From NCBI RefSeq assembly GCF_013185185.1, contig NZ_JAAZWE010000002.1, positions 124,001 through 188,000 on the forward strand: a DNA stretch of 64,000 nucleotides. Reading direction: 5' to 3'. The notes beneath the pieces are model-generated. The model did no database searches. It had not been told where the DNA came from and worked only from the letters and a program-made list of their open reading frames with translations. A program made the position numbers and the translations under genes. The stretch is from Saccharibacillus endophyticus (GTDB taxonomy: Bacteria > Bacillota > Bacilli > Paenibacillales > Paenibacillaceae). This document shows positions 55,001 through 62,445 of this stretch, piece by piece. Positions within the stretch are counted from its first letter, which is position 1. Every line of letters starts with the position of its first letter.

Positions 55001-55170
55001 AGTTCCGACAAAATCGCCGAAGCTTCGGTGGACGTATATCCTTCCGGAACCGCAATCCCTCCTTTTTCCCGGACCAGATCCGACATGGACGGCGCAGTCA
55101 AAAACAGTCCGACCGCCGCAACCAGCCAGATGACCAACACGATCCATCTGGCTTTCAGTATAGTTCTCAT
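52018..55170 (-). CDS. MMPL/RND-type membrane exporter with long Gln/Gly repeat ectodomain
   Basis: A 1050-residue transporter of the MMPL family. Membrane helix at about 8-27, a first extracellular domain to 180, six helices at about 180-390 including GIGTDYCILLISRF, then an extracellular region of about 490 residues. A second set of helices lies near 870-1030 with GVDYSIFLMDRFNENRDLDPREA. The ectodomain at 470-800 is an unusual run of GL..I..GL..L motifs (DGLTQIEDGI, NQLTGGFDQLIAGIDQLQSGLNQ), as in YhgE/Pip and phage-infection proteins. Its ATG overlaps the MarR stop as ATGA. Substrate may be a drug or lipid. Confidence 0.9.
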   Translation of the reverse strand: MRTILKARWIVLVIWLVAAVGLFLTAPSMSDLVREKGGIAVPEGYTSTEASAILSELAAQEGGAEGTTIALVFHNPDGLTAEEKEQAKQAVDAIEKDKENLHVTAILSPFDQPELEDQMISENGQTILVSLTAEVAEGEAAEVQSGLDATLAPYEVGHYLTGQSLINEDTVRSSEEGLKKSEYITVVFILLILVLVFRSVVAPFVPLLTVGLSYIVSQSIVSFLVDRFDFPLSNFTQIFMVAVMFGIGTDYCILLISRFKEEMGHTDNKWDAIVETYRTAGRTVIVSGIAVLVGFAAIGLSQFMLYRSAVAVAVGIAIMLLAMVTIVPFFMAVLGQKMFWPSRKAMGHSENRLWGWAGKFSIKRPWAAMLIVLAVSLPFLLTSSGKLSFNSLEEVPGNYESVQGFNIIADSFGAGQAMPAKIVIKNDQAMDNAEYVAIAERISREILKVDGVDSVRGASRPTGEALEDFSVADQAGTLKEGLGEANDGLVKIQDGLADASKQMSDNAPQIEEAASGADQLVSGTEDLKTGVTQLGDGLTQIEDGIRSGATGAGDLQAGLAQMKASAQQLADAHAQLLAGYQQVGTGLTALDGGLSQIGEQLNTVSGALASVQGSFGSLEQKFPALLQDQDYLTIRGTVTQTGQGTAALAEAFGQIQGQVSQVAAGIGQANQGYAQAIDGQNQLTGGFDQLIAGIDQLQSGLNQAADGQGQIVDQVPALTDGLDQLQGGQEQIGQGFRDLSGQLTQLTDGLDQSVDGLKQVGDGLGSAQDYLTQLQENSDSELGGWFMPQEALENEDFQQVFDTYMSKDRKIMTLDVVLSDNPYSAEALANMDDIRAAVDRGTKGTALEQADVAISGVTSTFADLQTVSNADYNRTVYLMMGGILIILILLLRSIIMPLYLMLSLFVTYYAAIGVTEAIFVHLLGYSGITWTTPFFGFVMLIALGVDYSIFLMDRFNENRDLDPREAIVQAMRSMGTVILSAVLILSGTFASMIPSGVLSMMQIATVVLAGLVIYALFMLPFFVPVMVKTFGKANWWPFLRDTERAGSSKE

Positions 55171-55655
55171 TCTTTCTCTCTGCCTCCATCTTCGATGACC
55201 AGTTCGGCCAGCTTTTCGAATGCCGCCATGACCATCGAAATTTCTTTTTCTTCAAAATGACTCAGGTAACCGCCGACCGATTCCGAGATTCGCCGTTCCA
55301 CCTGCTCGGCGATTTGTTGGCCGCGCTCGGTGAGCGACAGGTAGACGGTACGGCGATCTTCTTCGCTGCGCGTGCGCTCGATCAGTCCGCGATCGACCAA
55401 TCGCGTAACGATCGCCGTAATCGAGCTTTTGACGACCTTGAACGTATCGGCAAGTTCGGACGATGTGCGCGGTCCGAACTGCATAATATGCTGAAGCAGA
55501 TAATATTGATCGTTCGTCAAATCTACGGGCATCTGTCTGCGCACGACCGAACCCATCTCCCGTTCGATCGCCATCCACGAACCGAGGAACCGATTGATCA
55601 GCTTTTTCGTATCCTCGTGCGGAAGCTCTTCGCTTTTGCGAGTTCGTTCGTCCAT
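55167..55655 (-). CDS. MarR-family repressor of the MMPL exporter
   Basis: A 162-residue winged-helix protein: LTNDQYYLLQHIMQFGPRTSSELADTFKVVKSSITAIVTRLVDRGLIERTRSEEDRRTVYLSLTERGQQI. The ATG at 55655 (MDERTRKSEELPHED) follows AAGGAGGG; eleven upstream codons overlap the site. The stop overlaps the exporter start as ATGA, so the two are coupled. The promoter upstream carries an inverted repeat just past the -10 box, consistent with autorepression relieved by a ligand, perhaps the exported compound. Confidence 0.93.
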   Translation of the reverse strand: MDERTRKSEELPHEDTKKLINRFLGSWMAIEREMGSVVRRQMPVDLTNDQYYLLQHIMQFGPRTSSELADTFKVVKSSITAIVTRLVDRGLIERTRSEEDRRTVYLSLTERGQQIAEQVERRISESVGGYLSHFEEKEISMVMAAFEKLAELVIEDGGREKE

Positions 55656-55708
55656 TGCATTCCCTCCTTTTTCGAATTGATTCTCCAATCGAATTGTTCG
55701 ACTATGAA

Positions 55709-55753
55709 ACTATTCAATAGTGAAACTATAAAACTTTCGGATATGGCTGTCAA
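55709..55753 (-). promoter_or_regulatory. Promoter and candidate operator of the MarR-MMPL operon
   Basis: Minus strand TTGACA (55748-55753), 17-base spacer, TATAGT (55725-55730). Directly downstream lies ACTATTCAATAGT (55709-55721), a perfect inverted repeat around one base. Two direct copies of GAAACTAT also occur. Binding there would block initiation. Confidence 0.75.
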
Positions 55754-55796
55754 CCGCACTTTCCCGTCTTTTGTTCATTGAACGATCTGATAAAAA

Positions 55797-55833
55797 AACA
55801 AAAAAGCCCTCCCCGAATCGGGAAAGGACTTTT
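55797..55833 (-). terminator. Terminator after the amidohydrolase gene
   Basis: Minus-strand stem AGTCCTTTCCCGA-TTCGGGGAGGGCT followed by TTTTTTGTTTTTTT. Confidence 0.8.
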
Positions 55834-55867
55834 AAAAAAACTTATTAAGGCGTACACCCCTCAATGC

Positions 55868-55899
55868 CTTGACCAAGTTAAATGCAAGGTTGGCCAAGC
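55868..55899. repeat. Family I element, copy H (arms joined)
   Basis: CTTGACCAAGTTAAATGCAAGG joined to TTGGCCAAG: the TAGCTTGACCAA-type arms of copy D with the inner stem missing. It is located between the amidohydrolase and its terminator. Confidence 0.6.
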
Positions 55900-55939
55900 T
55901 GATAGATTACGCGAAAAACGAGTTTGCGCTTTATATTCG

Positions 55940-57265
55940 CTAGATCCGTTTGACCAGACGCGCAATGGAACGATCCGCTTCCCGCAGCACGATATCGCGG
56001 TCAAGCGTGCGCATCGAACGGTTTTCCATCACGATCTTGCCGTCGATCACTACCGTATGGACGTTGCCGCGCGTAGCCGAATATACGACGCGCGAGTAAA
56101 CGTCGACTTCATGCGAAGGGAAGGTATGGAAATCATACAGATCCAATAGCACCAAATCCGCCTTTTTCCCCACTTCCAAACTGCCGATCTCTTTCTCCAT
56201 GCCCAGCACTTCCGCACCGCCCATCGTCGCCATCCGCAGCACGGTTCGGGCATCCATGGCGGTCGGTCCGTGGATCGGTTTTTGGATCAAGGCTGCCAAT
56301 CGCATCTCCTGGAACATATCGAGATTATTGTTGCACGGCGCGCCGTCCGCTCCCAACCCTACCGGAACATGCCGACTCAGCATGTCCGGAACTTCAGCGA
56401 TGCCGGAGGCGAGCTTCAAGTTGGAGCCGGGGCAATGCGTCATCTTGACGCCGCGCTCGCGAATGATTTCTTTTTCCTGCTCGTCCAGCCAGACGCAATG
56501 CGCCAGAATCAAATTCGGCTTGGCCAACCCCAGATGATCGAGGTAGACGATATTTCGCATTCCCCGTTCATTTTCCACCACTTCGATCTCGCCGCGGTTT
56601 TCGGAAGCATGCGTATGTACCCGAACCCGATAACGCTCGGACAAATCACGAACGCCGATCAACAACTCTTCCGTGCAGGACACGACGAACCTCGGGCAAA
56701 AAGCGTATTGAAGGCGATCTCGGTCGTAGCCGTTCCATTTCTCCAACAGTCGAACGCTCTCCTCCAGAGAGTCTGCCGTATCTTCCTGAAGCGCCTTCGG
56801 AACCTCGCTGCCGTGATCCATCATTACCTTGCCGGATACGGCGCGAATGCCGGTCTCCGCCATGGCGCGAAACGCGGAATCCGTATGATGCACGGTCTCC
56901 ATGTCGAGCAGTGTGGTGGTTCCGCTGGAGATCAATTCGCCAATGCCCAGCATCGCCGAATAGTAGACCGACTCCTCGTCATGCGCCGCTTCAAGCGGCC
57001 ATATCCGCTGTTGGAGCCAGTCGAGCAGTTCCAGGTCGTCGGCCCTGCCGCGGAACAACGTTTGGCATAAATGGACATGGGTCTGGATGAAGCCCGGTAA
57101 CAGCACCTTCCCGCGCGCATCGATCACCCGGTCCGCCTGCACCTCGGACAAGTCCGTTCCGATTCGGACGATTACATTGTTTTCAATCAGCAAATCCCCT
57201 GTCAACACGTCCTGAGCTTCGTTCATCGTTACCAGTTGAGCCCCTTGAATCAGCAGCGTTCCCAT
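55940..57265 (-). CDS. Amidohydrolase, adenosine-type deaminase/AtzA-like
   Basis: A 441-residue metal-dependent hydrolase of the AtzA/MtaD/SsnA group. The metal-site histidines His63 and His65 are in FIQTHVHLCQTLFRGRADDLELLDWLQQRIWPLEAAH, another in VHTHASENRGEIE, LAHCVWLDEQE, and the metal aspartate in GLGADGAPCNNNLDMFQEMRLAAL. This motif set fits deaminases of 5'-deoxyadenosine, methylthioadenosine or S-adenosylhomocysteine. Guanine deaminase or a chlorohydrolase cannot be excluded. No transporter or pathway neighbour narrows the substrate. Confidence 0.85.
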   Translation of the reverse strand: MGTLLIQGAQLVTMNEAQDVLTGDLLIENNVIVRIGTDLSEVQADRVIDARGKVLLPGFIQTHVHLCQTLFRGRADDLELLDWLQQRIWPLEAAHDEESVYYSAMLGIGELISSGTTTLLDMETVHHTDSAFRAMAETGIRAVSGKVMMDHGSEVPKALQEDTADSLEESVRLLEKWNGYDRDRLQYAFCPRFVVSCTEELLIGVRDLSERYRVRVHTHASENRGEIEVVENERGMRNIVYLDHLGLAKPNLILAHCVWLDEQEKEIIRERGVKMTHCPGSNLKLASGIAEVPDMLSRHVPVGLGADGAPCNNNLDMFQEMRLAALIQKPIHGPTAMDARTVLRMATMGGAEVLGMEKEIGSLEVGKKADLVLLDLYDFHTFPSHEVDVYSRVVYSATRGNVHTVVIDGKIVMENRSMRTLDRDIVLREADRSIARLVKRI

Positions 57266-57312
57266 ACGGCAGACCCTCCCGGCATTTTCGATTTTGTTCT
57301 AACGCGTCCGAT

Positions 57313-57741
57313 TTATTCTTCTTCGTCGGCTTCGTAAACGCATCGGAAACGTTCCAGCCCGGACGGACTTTCGCCGAGTCCCGTAACGGAAAATCCGACG
57401 CTGCGGTAAAAGTCGACCGCTTCCTCGTCCGTTTCGGCGATCACGCGTTCGGGACGTTCTTGAACCATCAGATCAAGCAGCATTCCCCGTCCGTAACCGA
57501 GTCCCCGGCTGCCCGGATCGACCGCGATATGCGTGATGGTGATTTCTTTGTCGCCGCTGGGTTTGAAGCCTACGACGCCAAGCATTTCCCCTTGTTCGAT
57601 ATAAGCAAGAAGCTCCGCTTCCGCGTTTTGTTCGTAAAAAGCAACCGCCCGTTCTACCTGTTCGGGATCGGGGAAAACGGCCAATTCGAGCAAAGCCGCG
57701 ACTCTGGGATCGCGCACCTGTTCCGTAATGGATTGCAGCAT
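57313..57741 (-). CDS. GNAT-family N-acetyltransferase (short)
   Basis: A 142-residue acetyltransferase with the acetyl-CoA loop in ITHIAVDPGSRGLGYGRGMLLDLMVQERPERVIAETDEEAVDFYRSVGFSVTGLGE. The N-terminal half (DPRVAALLELAVFPDPEQVERAVAFYEQNAEAELLAYIEQGEMLGVVGFKPSGD) recalls Bacillus YxbD/YkwB-like GNATs. ATG at 57741 (MLQSITEQVRDPR) after AGGAGGG. Substrate unknown. It lies between the amidohydrolase and the hybrid kinase. Confidence 0.88.
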   Translation of the reverse strand: MLQSITEQVRDPRVAALLELAVFPDPEQVERAVAFYEQNAEAELLAYIEQGEMLGVVGFKPSGDKEITITHIAVDPGSRGLGYGRGMLLDLMVQERPERVIAETDEEAVDFYRSVGFSVTGLGESPSGLERFRCVYEADEEE

Positions 57742-57825
57742 AAAAACCCTCCTAAAAAGTATGATCAATCGTTGCGGCGGACCCGCTTTCCGCCATTTAA
57801 GACGAAACAACCGGTCCGCCCGCTA

Positions 57826-59508
57826 TCAGGCAAACCGGTGCAATTCGGCGCAAGCCGCTTCATAAGCTCCGTTCAGTCCCGGCAGCATGTCCTTCGCCTG
57901 CTCCGCCCGACCTGCCTTCAGCCTCTGTTCGATCTGCTCCAGCAGTTCCGAAAAATAATGGACGCCCAGGCTCAGGCTGCCCGACTTCAGGCTATGCGCG
58001 GTTCTCATCGCTTGTTCGAGATTGCCCGCCAACACCGCCGCTTCCAACTGCAGCAGCTTCGCCGGCGTTTCTTCTTCGTATACCTCCAGCAGCGAACGGA
58101 AAATTTCGGGATCGTTTCCCTCATCCAGTTCGATCAACTCGCGAACCACGTCGGGATTGAGCGCTTGCCGCGAGTTTTTCGGCATCCATTTTTGAAGCAC
58201 GGCTTTCAACGTCTCCACATTGATCGGTTTGGACAAGAAATCGTTCATGCCTGCCGCAAAACAAGCTTCCCGTTCGCTTTCGGTCGACTCGCCCGTCAGC
58301 GCGACGATCGGCACGGCTCTGCGCATCTCGTCGCGTTCGAACTCGCGGATCGCGCGCGCCGCCTCCGTCCCGTCCATCACGGGCATTTGCTTGTCCATGA
58401 GAACCAACCCGTAAGAACCGCTGCGGAAAGCAGCGACCGCCGCTTCTCCGTTTTCCGCGACATCCACCGATTCCAAGCCCAGCTTTTTAAGCTGCATGCG
58501 GATCACGCGGCCGTTGACGGCATTGTCTTCCGCGACCAATATGTTCATGTTCGCCGCGATCGGCACTTGATCGGATACGGCATACAGAACGGTTCCCGAT
58601 TCTTTCGGTTCGTCCGTCTCGGGAAGATTAAGCTCGAACCAAAAAGTCGAACCCGCATCTTCCCGGCTGAACACCCCGATTTCGCCTTTCATCGACTTGA
58701 CCAGCGATTTGCAGATCATCAGGCCGAGCCCGGTTCCTTCTTTGGCTTTGCCCGCTTGAGTCTGCGCATACGGCTTGAACAGCGTATCGATATTCGCCTG
58801 CGAAATGCCGATGCCGCTATCGCGTATTTCGAAACGGACCTTGCCGCGGTATCCCGGTAGCGGGTACACCGCGACTTGAATGGTTCCGCTTTCCGTGAAC
58901 GTGTTCGCGTTATTGATCAGATTGATCAAAATTTGGCGAATACGCGTAGGATCGCCGCTTAGCATCCCGGCGATCGACGGCTCGAATTCGGCTTTGATCG
59001 TATTTCGTTTGGACTCGGCTTTCGGCTGCAGCAGCTGCACGACATGCTCGACCACCAGGCGAAGATCGAACGGCTTCTCTTCGATCGTCAACGCGCCAGC
59101 GTCGCTTTTGGACAAATCGAGCAGATCGTTGACCATGCCGAGCAGCTCGGAAGCGGATTCTTCGATCAAGTCCGTCCATCCGCGCTGCTCGGCGGCAAGC
59201 GGACTTTCGCGCAGCAGCTCGGTCATGCCGAGTATTCCGTTCATCGGCGTACGGAATTCATGGCTGATCATCGCCAAAAACCGGCTTTTCGAATCGTTGG
59301 CCCGCTGCGCTTCGCGAACGGCTTTTTCCAATTCGCCGTTGCTTTTGGCCAACTGGCGCTGAAGGGTCACCAATTCGTTATTCATGGACGAAAATTCGTT
59401 CAGAATTTTCTCTTCTTTCATTTGACCGCGCACGATCCGGTCGTTGAGTTTTTCGATGATCGCGTGCAAACGTTGAATTTCGTTCTTGTCCTCAACTTCC
59501 AAGCTCAT
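57826..59508 (-). CDS. Soluble hybrid histidine kinase with receiver and HPt domains
   Basis: A 560-residue kinase without membrane helices. Residues 1-75 are a coiled coil (IQRLHAIIEKLNDRIVRGQMKEEKILNEFSSMNNELVTLQRQL) with no PAS, GAF or other sensor. HisKA has the phospho-acceptor His83 (MISHEFRTPMNG); HATPase shows NLINNANTFTESG, RDSGIGI and EGTGLGLMI. The receiver phospho-acceptor is Asp372 (LMDKQMPVMDG); the HPt histidine is His505 (TAHSLKSGS). So it carries His-Asp-His and needs a separate response regulator. It overlaps the cobalamin-binding gene by 17 bases, with its AAGGAGGG site inside that gene. That protein is the likely input. Confidence 0.92.
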   Translation of the reverse strand: MSLEVEDKNEIQRLHAIIEKLNDRIVRGQMKEEKILNEFSSMNNELVTLQRQLAKSNGELEKAVREAQRANDSKSRFLAMISHEFRTPMNGILGMTELLRESPLAAEQRGWTDLIEESASELLGMVNDLLDLSKSDAGALTIEEKPFDLRLVVEHVVQLLQPKAESKRNTIKAEFEPSIAGMLSGDPTRIRQILINLINNANTFTESGTIQVAVYPLPGYRGKVRFEIRDSGIGISQANIDTLFKPYAQTQAGKAKEGTGLGLMICKSLVKSMKGEIGVFSREDAGSTFWFELNLPETDEPKESGTVLYAVSDQVPIAANMNILVAEDNAVNGRVIRMQLKKLGLESVDVAENGEAAVAAFRSGSYGLVLMDKQMPVMDGTEAARAIREFERDEMRRAVPIVALTGESTESEREACFAAGMNDFLSKPINVETLKAVLQKWMPKNSRQALNPDVVRELIELDEGNDPEIFRSLLEVYEEETPAKLLQLEAAVLAGNLEQAMRTAHSLKSGSLSLGVHYFSELLEQIEQRLKAGRAEQAKDMLPGLNGAYEAACAELHRFA

Positions 59509-60619
59509 GCCCTCCTTCCGAGGCGGCCTCCTGCCGGTTCGCTTCGCGCTCCGCGCCTCGAGCGCGAGCGGCCAGCAGACGGTCGGCTTCCGCAAGCGCC
59601 CTTTCCGCGTCGGGAGCGTAACCGTCCGCGCCGATTCTTTTCCATAACGAAGGATCGACGTTGAACGGAAGGCCGCCGACCAGAATCATCGCTTTGGCCG
59701 ATCGTTCGTCGGCGCGCAAAGCGCCGATCAATTTTTTCATAATATGCACGTGGAAAGTCATGGTCGCCGATAGCGCCACGATATCGGCGCCGCGATGCAG
59801 CACTTCGTCGAGAAGTTGGTCTTCATCGGTATTGGCGCCGAGATAATGCGTATCCCAGCCTTCCATTTCGAAAACGTCCGTCAGCATGCGAAGTCCGATT
59901 TCGTGCAATTCCCCGCCGACGCAAGCCGAGACGAACACGCCCCCGCGAGACGGACGTTCTTCGCCGATCCAACGCTGATAAAGCCGCGACATGGCGCTTT
60001 GCGTGATCGCGGTGCAGTAATGCTCGTCCGCCACGCTGATCTGCTGCGTTTGCCAAAGCAGTCCGACTTCGTATTGCGAAACTTGAAAAACGTATTGATA
60101 AATGTCCCGGACGCTCTCGCCGCGTTCGATCAACCGATCGATCAATGCATACGCTTCGAGCCGATCGCTCCGCAGCAGCGCGTCGAGATACGTTCGGGCT
60201 TCGCGTCCGAGACGATGTTTCTCGACAATGAACGAAGGCGTCTCGGCAGGCTCCGACGTGCGCAAAATGCCCATCTCCAGAATCCTGACCGTTCGATCCG
60301 TCCATTCGTCGCGGCGAGCCTCGCGGACGCAGCGAAGCACGAGTTCAAGCTTGAGCCGGATATCCGCATCGGTAAGACCGTAACCGGATAACAGCTGCTT
60401 CAGCCATCCGATGTAATGAACGAACAACGACGGGCTGTCCATTCGGACGCTTTCCGCCAAATAATGCAGCGTATATACGGTGTCCCGCCGCGATTTCTCG
60501 AAACCGGGCTTTCCGTAGCGCTCGAAAAGATCCGGCTGAATATCGTAATGTTCCTTCGTGACCCGCGCCGCCAGCCCATCCATATCCGCCAACAACAATT
60601 GTTCTTCGCGAATCGTCAT
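59492..60619 (-). CDS. CarH-like cobalamin-binding photoreceptor domain protein (no HTH)
   Basis: A 375-residue soluble protein. Residues 1-135 are an unassigned helical region. Residues 140-220 form the four-helix cap and contain Trp189...Glu199-His200, the Wx9EH signature of CarH/LitR adenosylcobalamin photoreceptors. Residues 225-350 are the Rossmann cobalamin domain with ELHEIG (His239, a variant of DxHxxG), SATMTFHVHIM and ILVGGLPF. The MerR-type DNA-binding domain of CarH is absent. Start ATG 60619 is chosen because upstream in-frame codons lack a binding site and it overlaps the stop of a short leader ORF. It overlaps the sensorless hybrid kinase gene, implying a shared signalling role. 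Confidence 0.88.
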   Translation of the reverse strand: MTIREEQLLLADMDGLAARVTKEHYDIQPDLFERYGKPGFEKSRRDTVYTLHYLAESVRMDSPSLFVHYIGWLKQLLSGYGLTDADIRLKLELVLRCVREARRDEWTDRTVRILEMGILRTSEPAETPSFIVEKHRLGREARTYLDALLRSDRLEAYALIDRLIERGESVRDIYQYVFQVSQYEVGLLWQTQQISVADEHYCTAITQSAMSRLYQRWIGEERPSRGGVFVSACVGGELHEIGLRMLTDVFEMEGWDTHYLGANTDEDQLLDEVLHRGADIVALSATMTFHVHIMKKLIGALRADERSAKAMILVGGLPFNVDPSLWKRIGADGYAPDAERALAEADRLLAARARGAEREANRQEAASEGGHELGS

Positions 60620-60681
60620 GCCGACCACCCGCTTCGCGAAAGCGAAAATCGCGGCCGGCCTATCCTGATCAAGGTACTCAT
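60616..60681 (-). CDS. Short leader ORF coupled to the cobalamin protein
   Basis: A 21-codon ORF starting ATG 60681 (MSTLIRIGRPRF...) with a strong GGGGAGGGG site 7 bases upstream. Its TGA overlaps the ATG of the cobalamin-binding gene (ATGA), which has no good site of its own. It is basic, with five Arg. It may serve translational coupling. Whether the peptide has a function is unknown. Confidence 0.45.
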   Translation of the reverse strand: MSTLIRIGRPRFSLSRSGWSA

Positions 60682-60781
60682 GAACGCACCCCTCCCCGGT
60701 TTTTTTTCGCCGATGACCCCTTACCGCCTTGGGTTCATCTTCCCACACCGGACAAGTATACGCAACTTGACATTTGAAAAA

Positions 60782-61420
60782 TCAGCGTTCGGACGGGCCG
60801 TGCAGCGCTTCCCATTCTTCGCGCAGCACGCCCATTCGGATCGAATCGTACAGCTCTCCGCGCACGATTCGGCATCGGCGCATCCGGCCTTCGATCCGCA
60901 TCCCGATGCGGGCGGCGGCCCGCATCATCCGCTCGTTTCCCGACCAGGTCGTGATGCCGACTCTCGGCACGTCCAGACGCGCGAACAGGTAACCGACGTA
61001 CAAACGCAGCGCTTCCGTTCCGCAGCCTCGGCTCCATGTACCCGAGCGGTACAGCACGATGCCGGATTCCAGCCAGTTGGACGGTTTATGTTCCCAATAC
61101 GAAGTTACCACGCCAAGCATAACGCCTTCCTTCGTTTCGATCAAAAGGCGAGGTTCCCAATGGAGTTTCGCTTCTTTCATTTTCTCGTATCCTTGCGCGA
61201 ACTCTTCGAACGTCTCCTGCTTTTCCTCGTCTTTGTAATACGGAGCGTCCCAATCGGTCCATGCCCGATCTTTGCTCCCGTACTCCAGATCGTAAAGCTC
61301 GCGGCAATCGTCCGGCGTCACGCTTCGCAGCGTGACGCGCTCTCCTTCCAGAATCGTCGCCGCTGCCGAATGATCGGCCGAAAGGTCCGCAAAAAAGGAC
61401 CCGCTGTTTTTTTTCTCCAT
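60782..61420 (-). CDS. GNAT-family N-acetyltransferase (RimJ/RimL-like)
   Basis: A 212-residue acetyltransferase: ILEGERVTLRSVTPDDCRELYDLEYGSKDRAWTDWDAPYY..., then GVVTSYWEHKPSNWLESGIVLYRSGTWSRGCGTEALRLYVGYLFARLDVPRVGITTWSGNERMMRAAARIGMRIEGRMRRCRIVRGELYDSIRMGVLREEW. The acetyl-CoA loop is RGCGTEAL. The layout is that of RimJ/RimL-type enzymes. ATG at 61420 after GGGGAAC. It is located between rpiA and the leader ORF of the cobalamin protein; no terminator separates them. Substrate unknown. Confidence 0.9.
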   Translation of the reverse strand: MEKKNSGSFFADLSADHSAAATILEGERVTLRSVTPDDCRELYDLEYGSKDRAWTDWDAPYYKDEEKQETFEEFAQGYEKMKEAKLHWEPRLLIETKEGVMLGVVTSYWEHKPSNWLESGIVLYRSGTWSRGCGTEALRLYVGYLFARLDVPRVGITTWSGNERMMRAAARIGMRIEGRMRRCRIVRGELYDSIRMGVLREEWEALHGPSER

Positions 61421-61504
61421 TATATAAGTTCCCCGTTCCTGTTCAAATGGGTTCGGCTATGCGCCGTTTGCCTATTCGGTCGGAATCCGAACGGAACCTT
61501 CGGC

Positions 61505-62173
61505 TTATTTCGTGATCGTATCGATGCTTCCGTTCTCGCGGCCTACGATGACCGTGTGCGCCATATCGACGAACAACCCGTTTTCCACGACGCCGGGAAT
61601 GGCATTCAAGCTCGCATGCAGCGCAGCAGGGTCGGTAATCGATACATCATGGCAATCCGCTATGTAGTTCCCGTTATCGGTCACGTACAAATCGCCGTTA
61701 TCCAGTCGCAGCTTAGGATTAAGATGGAGCGCTTTCAGGTTATCCAAAGTCCACTCATGCGCAAAAGGTACGATTTCTACCGGCAGCGGGAAGGCTCCCA
61801 ACGTCTCCACCAATTTGTCTTCGCCCACGATGACGAACATTTTATCGCTGCGCGCCGCCACGATCTTCTCGCGCAGCAAAGCGCCTCCGCCGCCCTTGAT
61901 CAGTTGCAGATCCCCGTCCACTTCGTCCGCGCCGTCGATCGTGATGTCGATTCTTCCCACTTCCGCAAAAGGCACGATCGGGATCCCCAAGCCCAGCGCC
62001 TGCTCTTCCGAACGCTTCGAGGTGGCTACCGCACGAATCGTTAATCCTTCCCGCACCCGCTGTCCCAACTTTTCGATCGCAAAATAAGCCGTCGACCCCG
62101 TTCCGAGTCCGACCGTCATTCCTTCTTCTATCGACTCTACAGCCCGTTCGGCGGCCAGCTTCTTCGTATTCAT
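61505..62173 (-). CDS. rpiA: Ribose-5-phosphate isomerase A
   Basis: Interconverts ribose-5-phosphate and ribulose-5-phosphate in the pentose phosphate pathway. The 222 residues show MTVGLGTGSTAYFAIEKL, VATSKRSEEQA, IDITIDGADEVDGDLQLIKGGGGALLREKIVA (catalytic Asp/Lys/Glu region) and PGVVENGLFVDMAHTVIVG. ATG at 62173 (MNTKKLAAERAV) after GGAGTG. Divergent from the subtilase gene across an AT-rich gap. Confidence 0.96.
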   Translation of the reverse strand: MNTKKLAAERAVESIEEGMTVGLGTGSTAYFAIEKLGQRVREGLTIRAVATSKRSEEQALGLGIPIVPFAEVGRIDITIDGADEVDGDLQLIKGGGGALLREKIVAARSDKMFVIVGEDKLVETLGAFPLPVEIVPFAHEWTLDNLKALHLNPKLRLDNGDLYVTDNGNYIADCHDVSITDPAALHASLNAIPGVVENGLFVDMAHTVIVGRENGSIDTITK

Positions 62174-62445
62174 TCCGATCACTCCGTTCCATTCGACAAT
62201 TTTCAAAAAAAGCCTTGCTCATTCATTTTAGGCAAATGTTTTTCTTAAAACAATCTTTTTTATTATGATCCAAATGCTTGTCGACTCCGTTATACAGATA
62301 GTTGCAATTTTTGTCGAAAATAATCGTTTATTGAAATAAATTTTCTCTTTTTGACAAAATTCCTCTTCAAACAAATCATTAGTCACCCGATAATAATTTT
62401 AACGAATAAAGTCGAATAATGTCATAAAAAGGTAGGGGATTCTAG
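62174..62445. promoter_or_regulatory. AT-rich divergent promoter region, rpiA / subtilase
   Basis: The 272-base gap is much richer in A and T than its surroundings. A TTGACA hexamer lies near 62355, without a good -10 box at standard distance, and TATACA near 62291. No precise promoter can be assigned. No gene is seen here. Confidence 0.4.
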
